Assembly: GCF_000382325.1 (NCBI RefSeq)
Contig: NZ_KB908058.1
Span: 1-64,000, forward strand
DNA: 64,000 nt
From: Woodsholea maritima DSM 17123
GTDB lineage: Bacteria > Pseudomonadota > Alphaproteobacteria > Caulobacterales > Maricaulaceae
Reading direction: 5' to 3'
Position numbers and translations under genes: made by a program. The notes beneath the pieces were generated by a model, which saw nothing but the letters and a program-made list of their open reading frames with translations, did not search any database and had not been told where the DNA came from. Positions 8,301 through 16,745 of this stretch are shown here, in pieces. Numbering within the stretch: position 1 is the stretch's first letter; every line of letters starts with the position of its first letter.

Positions 8301-8963
8301 CTAATCCTCGGCCCACATGCGCATCAGGTTGGATTTGGTTTTATGCAGGCGATCAAACAGCGCGCTTTTGCCTTCTTTTTCAAAGACCCCGCGGCATGAG
8401 ATATCGAGATCAAACAGCATTTCACGCTGATCGGCGCGCCGGATCAGGCTGCGCACCCATCCTACTACGGCCACACGTGCGCCGCTGGACAAGGGCGCGA
8501 CTTGATGGAGAGCCCCCGTCGGGTACAAAACGGCCTCACCGGCTTTGAGCTTCACTTCGCTGATACCATCGGTGCCATCCAGGATCAGCGCCCCGCCTTC
8601 ATAATCGTCAGGATCAGACAAGAAGAGGGTGAAGGACAGATCCGAGCGATGCCCGCCCATCAAAGGATCATCGACGTGCCAGCCATAGGTCATCCCCGCT
8701 TCATAGCGGCTAACGAGCGTGCGCAGGATGCGCTTGGGCTGGGCGGCAGCATGAAAGACGCTATGGCGTTGCAGGGCTGTTTCGGCGATGCGTTTGACGA
8801 GATCGGCTTTTGGGCCACGCGCCATTTGCAGATTGTTTTTGACCTGTTTAGCGGCCCAGCCGGCAGTTTCCTGCCCATCGACAAAATCCTCTCGCGCGCC
8901 GGTCAGCTCGCGGATCTGGGATAATTCTTCCGGCGTCAAGACTTGGGATAAATGATGCAACAT
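8301..8963 (-). CDS. piuC: PKHD-type Fe(II)/2-oxoglutarate hydroxylase, PiuC/YbiX family
   Basis: This 220-residue protein belongs to the PiuC/YbiX family of iron- and 2-oxoglutarate-dependent dioxygenases (P4Hc fold), often co-regulated with TonB-dependent iron receptors; the substrate is unknown. The iron triad is visible as WHVDDP (His and Asp) and GALHQV (second His), with RSDLSFTLFLSDPDDYEGGAL between. Family length is about 225. The start ATG at 8963 faces a candidate Fur box 15-29 bases upstream. The gene is divergent from the acidic lipoprotein gene at 9084 and shares a 120-base promoter region with it. Confidence 0.88.
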   Translation of the reverse strand: MLHHLSQVLTPEELSQIRELTGAREDFVDGQETAGWAAKQVKNNLQMARGPKADLVKRIAETALQRHSVFHAAAQPKRILRTLVSRYEAGMTYGWHVDDPLMGGHRSDLSFTLFLSDPDDYEGGALILDGTDGISEVKLKAGEAVLYPTGALHQVAPLSSGARVAVVGWVRSLIRRADQREMLFDLDISCRGVFEKEGKSALFDRLHKTKSNLMRMWAED

Positions 8964-8977
8964 ATGGTGTCAGCTCT

Positions 8978-8992
8978 TGCAACTTATTCTCA
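8978..8992 (-). promoter_or_regulatory. Candidate Fur box
   Basis: Read on the minus strand this is TGAGAATAAGTTGCA. The left half fits TGAGAAT of the Fur 7-1-7 consensus exactly and the right half matches 4 of 7. It lies just upstream of piuC, a gene that is iron-repressed in other proteobacteria. The match is imperfect, so this is a proposal. Confidence 0.45.
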
Positions 8993-9083
8993 TTCAAGGT
9001 AGGGGCTAGAAGAAGATTAGCCAATTACGCGACGCAGTGCGCCCGGCGCAGTGTCGCAGTGTTCACACGAGGGGGAATGACCC

Positions 9084-9977
9084 ATGGGTATTCGTAAGTC
9101 CACCAAGATTTGGGCCAGTGTCAGTGCTGCGGCTTTGTTGACCTCTGGCGCGTTGAGCGCATGCAGCCAACCTGCCCCCGAGGCCGCCGACACGAGCTCG
9201 GCTCAGCACGATGCTCCTGCGGCGGCGGCCCAGAGTGAAGAGGCTGCACCGAGCGCTCACCCCACCGAATTGGCCGGTGAGGGCGGTGAAGGCGGCGGCG
9301 AAGGCGGTGAAGCAGGCGGCGAAATGGGCATCGACCCTGAAGAGGCCTTGCGCAATCCGGTTGTCTACCGCTCTGCGATTGAAGTGATGCGTGCGCATTA
9401 TATTGCCGGTCTTGCGGCGATGGAGATGGGTGACCGCGCGAATGCCTCAGCGCTGTTCAGCCATCCAATCTCTGAGATTTATATCGATCTGGAGCCTGTG
9501 ATCGAGCAATTGGGCGGACAGGTGATGATGGATGAGCTGAACCAGGCGGCGGTTCTGCACTTCCAGGGCGCTAGCGAGGACGAGATCATCGCGGCGGTAA
9601 ATACTGTCACCGATCTGCTGGATGCCAACCTCGCTGTGGCCCCAAATGATGGCACCAGTGAAGCCCATGTGCGCGCGGCCGTGATCGGTGAGCTGATCGA
9701 ACGCGCCAGCCTGCAATACGCCTATGCGGTAGAACAAGAGGGCTTGGCCGAAGCGTGGCTTGATGGTTATGGCTTGGTCTATGCGGCTGATCGGGCCAAT
9801 GGCGAGGCTCATGATATGATTGTGGCTGAGGATTCTGAGCTGGCTGCTGCGATTGATCACGCGCTTGAGCTGCTTATGCGAGCCTATGACAGTGCCAGCC
9901 GTCCAGAAACTTTGGCGGTTGATCCGGCCCAAACGCGCGCCGCGGCACAAGCCGTGTTGAATGCTTTGAAAGCCTAA
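9084..9977 (+). CDS. Acidic Gly/Glu-rich lipoprotein, unknown
   Basis: I do not recognise a named family. The protein has 297 residues, a lipoprotein signal ending SGALSAC (Cys27), an Ala/Glu-rich linker, then a low-complexity GEGGEGGGEGGEAGGE run at about 65-80. The rest is a helical domain with RAHYIAGLAAMEMGD and FSHPISEIYIDLEP. GAGGGGG precedes the ATG. It diverges from piuC across a shared promoter region holding a Fur-like site, and a strong terminator follows, so it is a single-gene unit. The all-helical exported layout recalls imelysin/EfeO-type iron proteins, but their motifs are not evident; an iron role is only suggested by context. Confidence 0.6.
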   Translation: MGIRKSTKIWASVSAAALLTSGALSACSQPAPEAADTSSAQHDAPAAAAQSEEAAPSAHPTELAGEGGEGGGEGGEAGGEMGIDPEEALRNPVVYRSAIEVMRAHYIAGLAAMEMGDRANASALFSHPISEIYIDLEPVIEQLGGQVMMDELNQAAVLHFQGASEDEIIAAVNTVTDLLDANLAVAPNDGTSEAHVRAAVIGELIERASLQYAYAVEQEGLAEAWLDGYGLVYAADRANGEAHDMIVAEDSELAAAIDHALELLMRAYDSASRPETLAVDPAQTRAAAQAVLNALKA

Positions 9978-9998
9978 ACGCTTTCCATCGACGCATGC

Positions 9999-10030
9999 AA
10001 AGGGGTGGCCTGTGGGCCGCCCCTTTTTTA
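9999..10030 (+). terminator. Rho-independent terminator
   Basis: AAAGGGGTGGCC-TGTG-GGCCGCCCCTTT forms a nearly perfect stem followed by a T run. It ends the 9084-9977 gene. Confidence 0.85.
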
Positions 10031-10037
10031 TGGGGTC

Positions 10038-10553
10038 TTAGGGGGCGTAGGGTGTGATGTCATCGGCGCGCATCGTATAAGCCGCATTGGCCAGATCCGT
10101 GTCGGAGCGTTCAATCTTGAATAACCCCGTCACCCAGACGGGCTCCCACATTTTCTTGATCACGAAGGGCGTCTCGGTGTGCACGACCACGATCTGATTG
10201 GGCGGCGGCGGGGGAGCGTGAATGCAGGCCCCATGATAGGGTAAGAGTAAGAAGCCGCGCGCGGCCCCGCCTTCGCCATAGTCGATCGGTAACAGATAGC
10301 CCGGCAGGCGCGCATAGACGCCGTCTAAATCTTCGACGATGGCAAAATCTTGAATCTGTTCATTTTTGCGGCTCTCCCCCAGTCCCGTGGGGCTTGATAA
10401 GCGCGTATTGACCTCAGGGATGGCGAGGTCTGGGGCGTTCTGCGGGCGTAAATCGGCCCAATTCAAGCTTTGCGCCTGTTGCGAGGGTGGCGGTGAGCAA
10501 GAGGCAAGCATCTGAATTAAAATAACAAAAAAGAAGATTTGTCGCAAGGGCAT
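10038..10553 (-). CDS. Second DUF3299 lipoprotein
   Basis: This is a paralogue of the DUF3299 gene beside zrgA. From the ATG at 10553 it has 171 residues, a hydrophobic signal and a lipobox LASC (Cys17). The family core is present: LNWADLRPQN, ARLPGYLLPIDYG, FLLLPYHGACIHAPPPPPNQ and WEPVWVTGLFKIER. The open frame runs further upstream to 10739, but that part lacks a signal and overlaps the divergent kinase gene. It is not beside a zrgA and I see no Zur box upstream, so it may be regulated differently from the first copy. Function unknown. Confidence 0.78.
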   Translation of the reverse strand: MPLRQIFFFVILIQMLASCSPPPSQQAQSLNWADLRPQNAPDLAIPEVNTRLSSPTGLGESRKNEQIQDFAIVEDLDGVYARLPGYLLPIDYGEGGAARGFLLLPYHGACIHAPPPPPNQIVVVHTETPFVIKKMWEPVWVTGLFKIERSDTDLANAAYTMRADDITPYAP

Positions 10554-10688
10554 AGGAGAATCTTTTGAAAAAATTTGGTTCAGACCAATGGGAACACGCG
10601 GTGTTAACGCCTGTTGTCGATAATGGTCACTAAAGCGTCGCATATTCAAACAAAAAAGCAACGCATAAGACGACGGGTGGAGTGTGGG

Positions 10689-12533
10689 ATGAAGTCGGTA
10701 AAAACCGCACAAACTAGTGCCGAAAAGGCGCTTGAACAACGCATTCGCGATGCGCGCTACCGTTTGGTCGCCGAAGGGGCTCTGCAGTCTGGTCCATTGA
10801 ATATTGTCAATGGGGCCGTGCTGATGGGGTTTTTCTATACCGATGTCGCCTGGTGGCTGCGCCTGGGTTGGTTGGCCATGATGACCGTGGCCGTGGCCGG
10901 ACGGGTGTTAACCATGCGCCGGGCCATGAAGGAAGACCGTGCGCCGACACCCATGGAAATGCGCATTTATACCATCCTATCGGGACTGGTTGGACTGGTA
11001 TGGGGATCAAGCCTGTTTCTGTTACCCAGCTATGCCAATCCCTTGGCGTGGCAATGTACGATGTTGATCCTGGCCGGGATGGCCGCCGGGGCGGCCTTGT
11101 CCTCTGCGCCCGAACCGCGCGTTGTCGCCGCCTATAATTTGCCCGCGCTGGGTTTGTTAACCGTCTTTTTAGGGCTACAGCAGACCTATCTGCATGGTGT
11201 GATGGCGGGTCTGACCATCCTCTTCTTCTTCGTGATGCAGCGCCTTGCCTGGACCAATAGTCGCTATCTGGTCGATGCCGTGAAATCGCGCACCTCTTTG
11301 GAAGATACCCAGCGCCGCTCTGAAGCGCAAAGTGAAGCCTTACTGCGCTTGGCGGAAGAGCATGAGGAAGCTGCACGCCGCGCCGAAGAAAGCGCCAAGA
11401 AAAATGCCGCCGTTCTGGTCAATATGAGCCATGATCTGCGCGGTCCGTTGAGCGAAGTCCTGGGTGTCACGGATATTTTGAAGCGGGCCAATCTGGATGC
11501 GGAAAATGCCTCCATGGTGGAGATGATGGCTGGGTCTGGTCAGCAATTATCTTACCTGATCCATGATGTGCTGGATTATGCGCGCATTCAGGCGGGTCAG
11601 ATGGAGCTTTACCTCTCTGACATCACCTGCGAAACCCTTGGGGAGCATTTGCGCCGTCATGGTGAGCCACGCGCTAAGTCCAAAGGCATCCGCTTCAGTG
11701 TGAAGGTCACCGGCGATACCGAGCGGGCTATGCGCATGGATGCGCAGCGTGTTGAGCAGATTTTGAAGCTGTTCATCAATAATGCAGTGCGCTTTACCGA
11801 AAGTGGTGAAGTGGCGGTGATGGTGCATGTTGAATCGCAGCATCAAGAATTGGCGCGGCTTCACGTAGAGGTCCGCGATAGCGGTGTCGGTGTGCCTCCG
11901 GCTCTACGCGCGCATCTGTTCGAAGCGTTCCAACGCGAAGAGCTCGATGATGAGATGCGAGAGGCCGGTACGGGATTGGGCCTGCTTCTTTGTAAGCAAC
12001 TGGCGAATTTCATGCGTGGGGATGTGGGCTATCGCCCGGCCCCGGGCGGCGGGTCCATCATGTGGCTGGATCTGCCTTTGCGCTATTCCAGCCGTCTGGA
12101 CCGTTATTGCGATAATGAAACTATGAGCTTGGCCAAGCGGCGCTTGCGGGTCTTGGTTGCTGAATCCGATGACGTGCGCGCCACCGTATTGCGTGGCCAC
12201 TTACAAGTCATCAATTGCGGGGTCACCAGTGTGACACGCGTAGAAGATGTTTTGCAGGCGCTGCGCTCTTCGGCTTTCGATGCGGTGGTGTTAGGGCCCG
12301 TGGTTGAAAGCGTCGCATCGGAGGGGGTGGCCGAACAGATCCGCGCCATGGCCTCGACGGCCGCTTTGACGCCGATTATCCGACTTGTGCGCGATTTAGG
12401 TGAGCCCATTCGCCACCAGGGCCATGATTATGAACTGGCCTTGCCGATCGTGTCGGATGATCTGACGCGGGCGTTAAATTTGGCAACGGGCGATGGTCTG
12501 ACTTCCACCCATATGATCGCGAAAACGGCTTAA
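10689..12533 (+). CDS. Membrane hybrid histidine kinase with degenerate receiver
   Basis: This is a sensor kinase of 614 residues from the ATG at 10689 (GGAG six bases upstream). The N-terminal 200 residues hold several membrane segments, followed by a coiled coil (about 210-245). The HisKA motif is NMSHDLRGPLSEVLG; the ATPase domain has FINNAVRFTES (N box), DSGVGVPP (G1) and GTGLGLLLCKQ (G2). The C-terminal domain has a receiver-like fold starting LRVLVAESDD, but the place where the phospho-accepting Asp belongs reads DAVVLGPVV, with Gly instead. It therefore looks like a pseudo-receiver. The gene is divergent from a DUF3299 gene and convergent with another hybrid kinase. Signal unknown. Confidence 0.85.
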   Translation: MKSVKTAQTSAEKALEQRIRDARYRLVAEGALQSGPLNIVNGAVLMGFFYTDVAWWLRLGWLAMMTVAVAGRVLTMRRAMKEDRAPTPMEMRIYTILSGLVGLVWGSSLFLLPSYANPLAWQCTMLILAGMAAGAALSSAPEPRVVAAYNLPALGLLTVFLGLQQTYLHGVMAGLTILFFFVMQRLAWTNSRYLVDAVKSRTSLEDTQRRSEAQSEALLRLAEEHEEAARRAEESAKKNAAVLVNMSHDLRGPLSEVLGVTDILKRANLDAENASMVEMMAGSGQQLSYLIHDVLDYARIQAGQMELYLSDITCETLGEHLRRHGEPRAKSKGIRFSVKVTGDTERAMRMDAQRVEQILKLFINNAVRFTESGEVAVMVHVESQHQELARLHVEVRDSGVGVPPALRAHLFEAFQREELDDEMREAGTGLGLLLCKQLANFMRGDVGYRPAPGGGSIMWLDLPLRYSSRLDRYCDNETMSLAKRRLRVLVAESDDVRATVLRGHLQVINCGVTSVTRVEDVLQALRSSAFDAVVLGPVVESVASEGVAEQIRAMASTAALTPIIRLVRDLGEPIRHQGHDYELALPIVSDDLTRALNLATGDGLTSTHMIAKTA

Positions 12534-12552
12534 GCTTCAGATTTTGCCCATA

Positions 12553-12582
12553 AAAAAGCCCCGGAGTATCTCCGGGGCTTTT
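12553..12582. terminator. Bidirectional terminator between two kinases
   Basis: A 13-base-pair stem (AAAAGCCCCGGAG paired with CTCCGGGGCTTTT) with a short ATA/TAT loop and T runs on both strands. It serves both convergent kinase genes. Confidence 0.88.
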
Positions 12583-12602
12583 GGGTTTGGCGCGAAGGCG
12601 TA

Positions 12603-14249
12603 TCAGGCTGCACGGGTTGATTTTTGCGTGCGTGCCGTGCTGGCGAGGTGTTTCAAAACGCCTTCGATTTCACTGTAAAAGCGATTGATTTCAATGGGCT
12701 TAGGGATAAAGCCCTGCATGCCGACCTGTTTGAAGCGCTCTTCATCGCCATGCATGGCGCGCGCGCTCAAGGCGATCACCGGGATGTCGCGATTATGGCT
12801 GTCGCTGGCGCGTAGCGCTTTTAGGGTTTCAACACCGCTGATCCCGGGTAGCGAATTATCCATGATCACCAGATCAAAATGCTGATGCTGACAGGCTTCC
12901 AGCGCATCTTCACCGCGCTCCACCCAGTCACATTGCCAGCCGCGCCGCCGGATAAAGCCCCGCACAACATCGCGGCTGATCAAATCATCTTCCACCAGCA
13001 GGATATGGGGCATGAAGGCGGGTGCGTCGCCCGCTGCTTTCTCATCCGTGTCCGCATCGCACGGTGCCCCGACAGGTTTTTGCTCAACGCCTTCAAGCGG
13101 AATTTCAAACCAGAAGGTGGATCCACGCCCCTCATGTGAGGTGAAGTCGATCTTGCCGCCCATCAGATCCATGATCCGCTTACATAACGCTAGGCCCAGC
13201 CCGGTGCCTTGCGAGGAGGAGCCTGAACTATTGGCCTGGTGATAGGCACGGAAGAGTGATTTCGCCGCCGTTTCAGGGATGCCGCATCCGGTATCACTGA
13301 CATCGGCGCGTAAAATCCGCCGACCCATGCCAATATCATGGACGGCCAGGGTCACACAGACCTCGCCTTCCTTAGTGAATTTGATGGCATTGGCGATCAG
13401 ATTGAAGAGAACTTGTTTAATGCGCAGGCTGTCGCCAATCAGCCATTGATCATCAAGGCCTTGGCCGCACACCTGATAGGTTAAATTCTTCTGCGCGGCC
13501 CGGGCGGTCCATAGATCGAGCGCGGATTTCACCAGATGCGCGGGATCGAAAGGCCGCTCATCGAGCTTCATCCGATTGGCCTCCATTTTGGAGAGGTCCA
13601 AAATATCATTGAGCAGATGGACCAGCATCTCGCCTGAATTATGGATGGTTTCGGCCAAGCGTTGTTGATCTGGATCAAGCTGGGTGTCGAGCAATAGCTC
13701 ACTGACCCCCAGAACGCCATTCAGCGGCGTGCGCAGTTCATGACTGACCGCAGCGAAGAATTGCGATTTCGATTTGGCCGCCGCCAAAGCCTCGGTGCGC
13801 GCTTGGCCCAATTGATCGGCCAGGGCGAGGAGTTTGCGATTACGCTCCTCGCTCTCTTTCTGCATCACACTCATCAAGGCGACCCCGGTGGCCACCCCAG
13901 CATATTTACCAGCCTTGGTGATGATAAAGCCATCAAACAGCGCGCTGGGCCGGTCGGTGACGATCAGGCGGTTGAGCTCTGAAATCGGATGGTCAGCTTC
14001 GATGATCAGCGGGTTTTTTTCCATCACGAAGGTAATGGGGCGCCGACCGAACAGGGCGCGGCCATGAAGGTCCGCCATGCGCAAGAAAAACGCGTTGCGC
14101 GAGACCATGCCCAAGGGGCGATCATCTTCCACCACGGCACAGGCCAACAGGTCCGGATCGCTGGAAAAGAGATCATAGACATGCCCCCCCGGAGTGAGCG
14201 GATCAATGGTGGGCGTATCTTGGATGAGCACACGGGCGGTGCGGGCCAT
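12603..14249 (-). CDS. CBS-domain hybrid histidine kinase
   Basis: This is a soluble-looking hybrid kinase of 548 residues. Residues 1-130 resemble a tandem CBS pair (VYDLFSSDPDLLACAVVEDDRPLG...SALFDGFIITKAGKYAGVATG), a ligand-sensing module that usually binds adenosyl compounds. A coiled coil leads into HisKA (AVSHELRTPLNGVLG), HATPase_c (NLIANAIKFTKEG, DTGCGIP, GTGLGLALC) and a complete receiver (LLVEDD; acceptor Asp in LVIMDNSLPG; a C-terminal IPKPI Lys). No membrane segment is evident, so the signal is probably cytoplasmic. It ends against the bidirectional terminator shared with the kinase at 10689. The partner regulator is not in the window. Confidence 0.85.
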   Translation of the reverse strand: MARTARVLIQDTPTIDPLTPGGHVYDLFSSDPDLLACAVVEDDRPLGMVSRNAFFLRMADLHGRALFGRRPITFVMEKNPLIIEADHPISELNRLIVTDRPSALFDGFIITKAGKYAGVATGVALMSVMQKESEERNRKLLALADQLGQARTEALAAAKSKSQFFAAVSHELRTPLNGVLGVSELLLDTQLDPDQQRLAETIHNSGEMLVHLLNDILDLSKMEANRMKLDERPFDPAHLVKSALDLWTARAAQKNLTYQVCGQGLDDQWLIGDSLRIKQVLFNLIANAIKFTKEGEVCVTLAVHDIGMGRRILRADVSDTGCGIPETAAKSLFRAYHQANSSGSSSQGTGLGLALCKRIMDLMGGKIDFTSHEGRGSTFWFEIPLEGVEQKPVGAPCDADTDEKAAGDAPAFMPHILLVEDDLISRDVVRGFIRRRGWQCDWVERGEDALEACQHQHFDLVIMDNSLPGISGVETLKALRASDSHNRDIPVIALSARAMHGDEERFKQVGMQGFIPKPIEINRFYSEIEGVLKHLASTARTQKSTRAA

Positions 14250-14339
14250 AGGGACCTCTAAAAACGTAAACTTTCAAAGGCATCTATCGCGTGCAAGTGA
14301 TTTATAGGCTCTTAACTGAAAGCCCATTTCAAAAAACCT

Positions 14340-14696
14340 TCACTGAGGTGTCATAGTTTGCGTATTCACCCAATCAATAAACGACTTAGCGCTCGTTTTT
14401 AGATCGGGATTGAGCACAATAAAGCAAGGCTCGTCATAGGGGTGAAGGGTGCGAAATCTGGCCTCAAGCGCGCTTAACTTTTGGGCGGTGGTTTTTAAGA
14501 TTACGATGACTTCGCGCTCTTCCTGCAACGCGCCTTGCCATTCATAATATGATACCGATGGGGCCAAGCGATTGGCGCAGGCGATCAGGTGCTCGCTCAC
14601 AAGGGTTTTTAAGGCCGGGGCGATGATATCTTCGCCCTCATGGGCTGGCCAGGTGGTATAGACAAGGCAAAGGTCATGGGGTGCGGGCGCGCTCAT
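14340..14696 (-). CDS. cutA: CutA1 divalent-cation tolerance protein
   Basis: This is a 118-residue CutA1-family trimer subunit, linked by name to copper tolerance, though the molecular role is unsettled. Family marks are LVYTTWPAHEGE near the start, LIACANRLAP, SYYEWQG, EREVIVILKTT and LHPYDEPCFIVL. The ATG at 14696 has AGGAG eight bases upstream; the longer open frame begins outside this signal. It is divergent from queC. The position before the CBS kinase shows no functional link. Confidence 0.9.
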   Translation of the reverse strand: MSAPAPHDLCLVYTTWPAHEGEDIIAPALKTLVSEHLIACANRLAPSVSYYEWQGALQEEREVIVILKTTAQKLSALEARFRTLHPYDEPCFIVLNPDLKTSAKSFIDWVNTQTMTPQ

Positions 14697-14771
14697 GGCT
14701 GAGCTCCTGTGATTGAGGACTTGTTTCAAATCGCTAGGATAGAGATATAGGCGCGAAAGAGGAGCGTGACG

Positions 14772-15482
14772 ATGCAGGACGAAAAAGCCGCGCTGGTTTT
14801 ATTCTCCGGCGGGCAGGATAGCGCGACCTGTCTGGCGTGGGCCTTAAGCCAATTTGATCGGGTGGAAACCATCGGCTTTGATTATGGCCAGCGCCATGAT
14901 GTGGAGCTGCGTGCGCGCCAGGCGGTTCGCACCGCGATGATCGCGCGCTTTCCCGATTGGGCCGCGCGCCTGGGCCCGGATCTGATGGTCGATATCACCG
15001 GCTTTGGCGCTTTATCCGATAGCGCCATGATTGAAGCGCGCGCGATTGAGATGACCGAAAAGGGGCTGCCCAATACCTTCGTGCCGGGGCGCAATCTGGT
15101 GTTTTTAACCGTGGCCAGTGCCCATGCCTATCGCCGGGGCTGCTATCATTTGGTGGGGGGCATGTGTCAGACAGATTTTTCTGGTTATCCCGACTGCCGT
15201 GAAGACACATTGCAAGCCCAAGCCGAAGCGATCCGGCTGGGCCTGGATGAGCCGTTCAGCCTGCACACCCCCTTGATGCATCTCACCAAGGGGCAAACCT
15301 GGCAATTGGCGAAAGATCTCGGCGGGGATGGGTTGATTGAATTGATCCGCGAGGAAAGCCATACCTGTTATCTTGGCGATCATGACACCCATCACGAATG
15401 GGGGTATGGCTGTGGCACCTGTCCCGCCTGTCAGCTACGCGCCAAGGGCTGGAATGCGTGGCAGAAAGGCGAGGCCGCATGA
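14772..15482 (+). CDS. queC: QueC, 7-cyano-7-deazaguanine synthase
   Basis: QueC converts 7-carboxy-7-deazaguanine to preQ0 with ATP and ammonia in queuosine synthesis. The 236-residue product has the PP-loop FSGGQDSAT near residue 10-18, [17 protein letters not shown] and the zinc-binding cysteines CYLGDHD...[11 protein letters not shown] at the C-terminus. The ATG at 14772 is preferred over the GTG at 14766 because GGAG lies seven bases before it. The stop overlaps the start of queE (ATGA), so the two are translated together. Confidence 0.95.
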   Translation: MQDEKAALVLFSGGQDSATCLAWALSQFDRVETIGFDYGQRHDVELRARQAVRTAMIARFPDWAARLGPDLMVDITGFGALSDSAMIEARAIEMTEKGLPNTFVPGRNLVFLTVASAHAYRRGCYHLVGGMCQTDFSGYPDCREDTLQAQAEAIRLGLDEPFSLHTPLMHLTKGQTWQLAKDLGGDGLIELIREESHTCYLGDHDTHHEWGYGCGTCPACQLRAKGWNAWQKGEAA

Positions 15483-16114
15483 GCCAGCATTATTCAGTCA
15501 AAGAGATTTTCATGACCGTTCAGGGCGAGGGTGGTCAGGCTGGTCGTCCAGCCGTGTTCCTACGCTTTGCGGGTTGTAATCTGTGGAGCGGGCGCGAGGA
15601 AGACCGCGCTAAGGCGGTTTGCCAATTCTGTGACACTGATTTTGTCGGCATGGATGGCCCCGGTGGGGGGCGTTTTATCATACCGGAAGATCTGGCCCAG
15701 CGCGTGGCAGAGTATTGGCCCGGCGGCGGTAAGCCCTTGGTGGTGTGTACAGGGGGCGAGCCCCTATTGCAGCTGGATGATCGCTTGATCGCCGCGCTTC
15801 ATGCGGAAGGCTTTGAAATCGCGGTTGAAACCAATGGCACAATTGAAGCGCCCCAGGGCATTGACTGGATTACGGTGAGCCCCAAATCCACCGCGCCGCT
15901 TAAACAGCTCACCGGTCAGGAATTAAAGCTGGTCTATCCGCAAAGCGATGCCCAGCCTCAAGATTTTGAGCATCTTGATTTTGAACGCTTTACCTTGCAG
16001 CCCATGGATGGCCCGCATCAGATGGCCAATGCCCAAGCGGCGTTTCAATATTGTATCACCCATCCCAAATGGAGTTTGAGCCTGCAAACCCATAAATGGA
16101 TTGGCGCGCCCTAG
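15479..16114 (+). CDS. queE: QueE, 7-carboxy-7-deazaguanine synthase
   Basis: QueE is the radical SAM enzyme that makes 7-carboxy-7-deazaguanine from 6-carboxytetrahydropterin. This 211-residue form begins with [20 protein letters not shown] and binds its iron-sulfur cluster through an expanded motif: Cys, 14 residues, Cys, 2 residues, Cys ([10 protein letters not shown]...CQFC). That is one of the known QueE variants and replaces the usual CX3CX2[10 protein letters not shown] and ETNGTIEAP are also visible. It starts within the queC stop codon. queD and queF are not in the window. Confidence 0.93.
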   Translation: MSQHYSVKEIFMTVQGEGGQAGRPAVFLRFAGCNLWSGREEDRAKAVCQFCDTDFVGMDGPGGGRFIIPEDLAQRVAEYWPGGGKPLVVCTGGEPLLQLDDRLIAALHAEGFEIAVETNGTIEAPQGIDWITVSPKSTAPLKQLTGQELKLVYPQSDAQPQDFEHLDFERFTLQPMDGPHQMANAQAAFQYCITHPKWSLSLQTHKWIGAP

Positions 16115-16139
16115 CGCTTAAGTCGCCGAAAGGCGGTAG

Positions 16140-16690
16140 CAGAAAAAACGAGTGTCATCCCCGACTTGATCGGGGATCTATTGAGCGTGATGGCTATGTT
16201 GATAGATCCCGGATGTGCGCTTCGCTTCTGCGGGATGACAGGTCTTGGTTTAAGTCTATGCTTTACTGTGAGGATATGAAGTTTGGATCCCGGATCTCAC
16301 ATGCGTTCGTCCGGGAACCCGGCTAGCATTATAGCCTCTACGCGGCCCCGGACTTGTTTGCTAGGTCGCGGCATGGATGCCAGATCAAATCTGGCATGAC
16401 AAAATCCAAAACTGTCATCCCCGACTTGATCGGGGATCTATTGAGCGTGCTGGCTATGTTGATAGATCCCGGATGTGCGCTAACGCTTCTCCGCGATGAC
16501 AGGTCTAGGTTTAAGTTTATGTGTTACTGTGAGGATATGAAGTTTGGATCCCGGATCTCACATGCGTTCGTCCGGGAACCCGGCTAGCATTATAGCCTCT
16601 ACGCGGCCCCGGACTTGATCCGGGGTCCATTGTTATAAACGCCCCCTCCGGCCGTATCGGCCACCTCCCCCGCTTTGCAGGAGAGGACAC
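16140..16690. repeat. Repeat island with a 0.2-kb duplication
   Basis: No gene between queE and the terminator at 16694. Two copies of a roughly 204-base block, 16153-16356 and 16413-16617, differ at a few positions; each starts at a CCCCGA-CTTGA-TCGGGG palindrome and runs to a CCCCGGACTTG unit. A CCGGCC/CTCCCC unit (16641-16686) closes the island. Open frames such as 16354-16587 are repeat artefacts. Confidence 0.8.
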
Positions 16691-16693
16691 AAC

Positions 16694-16722
16694 AAAAAAC
16701 CCCGGACGGGTCCGGGGTTTTT
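16694..16722. terminator. Bidirectional terminator
   Basis: AAAAACCCCGGAC pairs with GTCCGGGGTTTTT around a GG loop, with T runs on both strands. It lies 24 bases beyond the stop of the minus-strand gene at 16746 and also blocks reading out of the repeat island. Confidence 0.85.
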
Positions 16723-16745
16723 CGCGATCGGGGTAGGCGGTAGGC

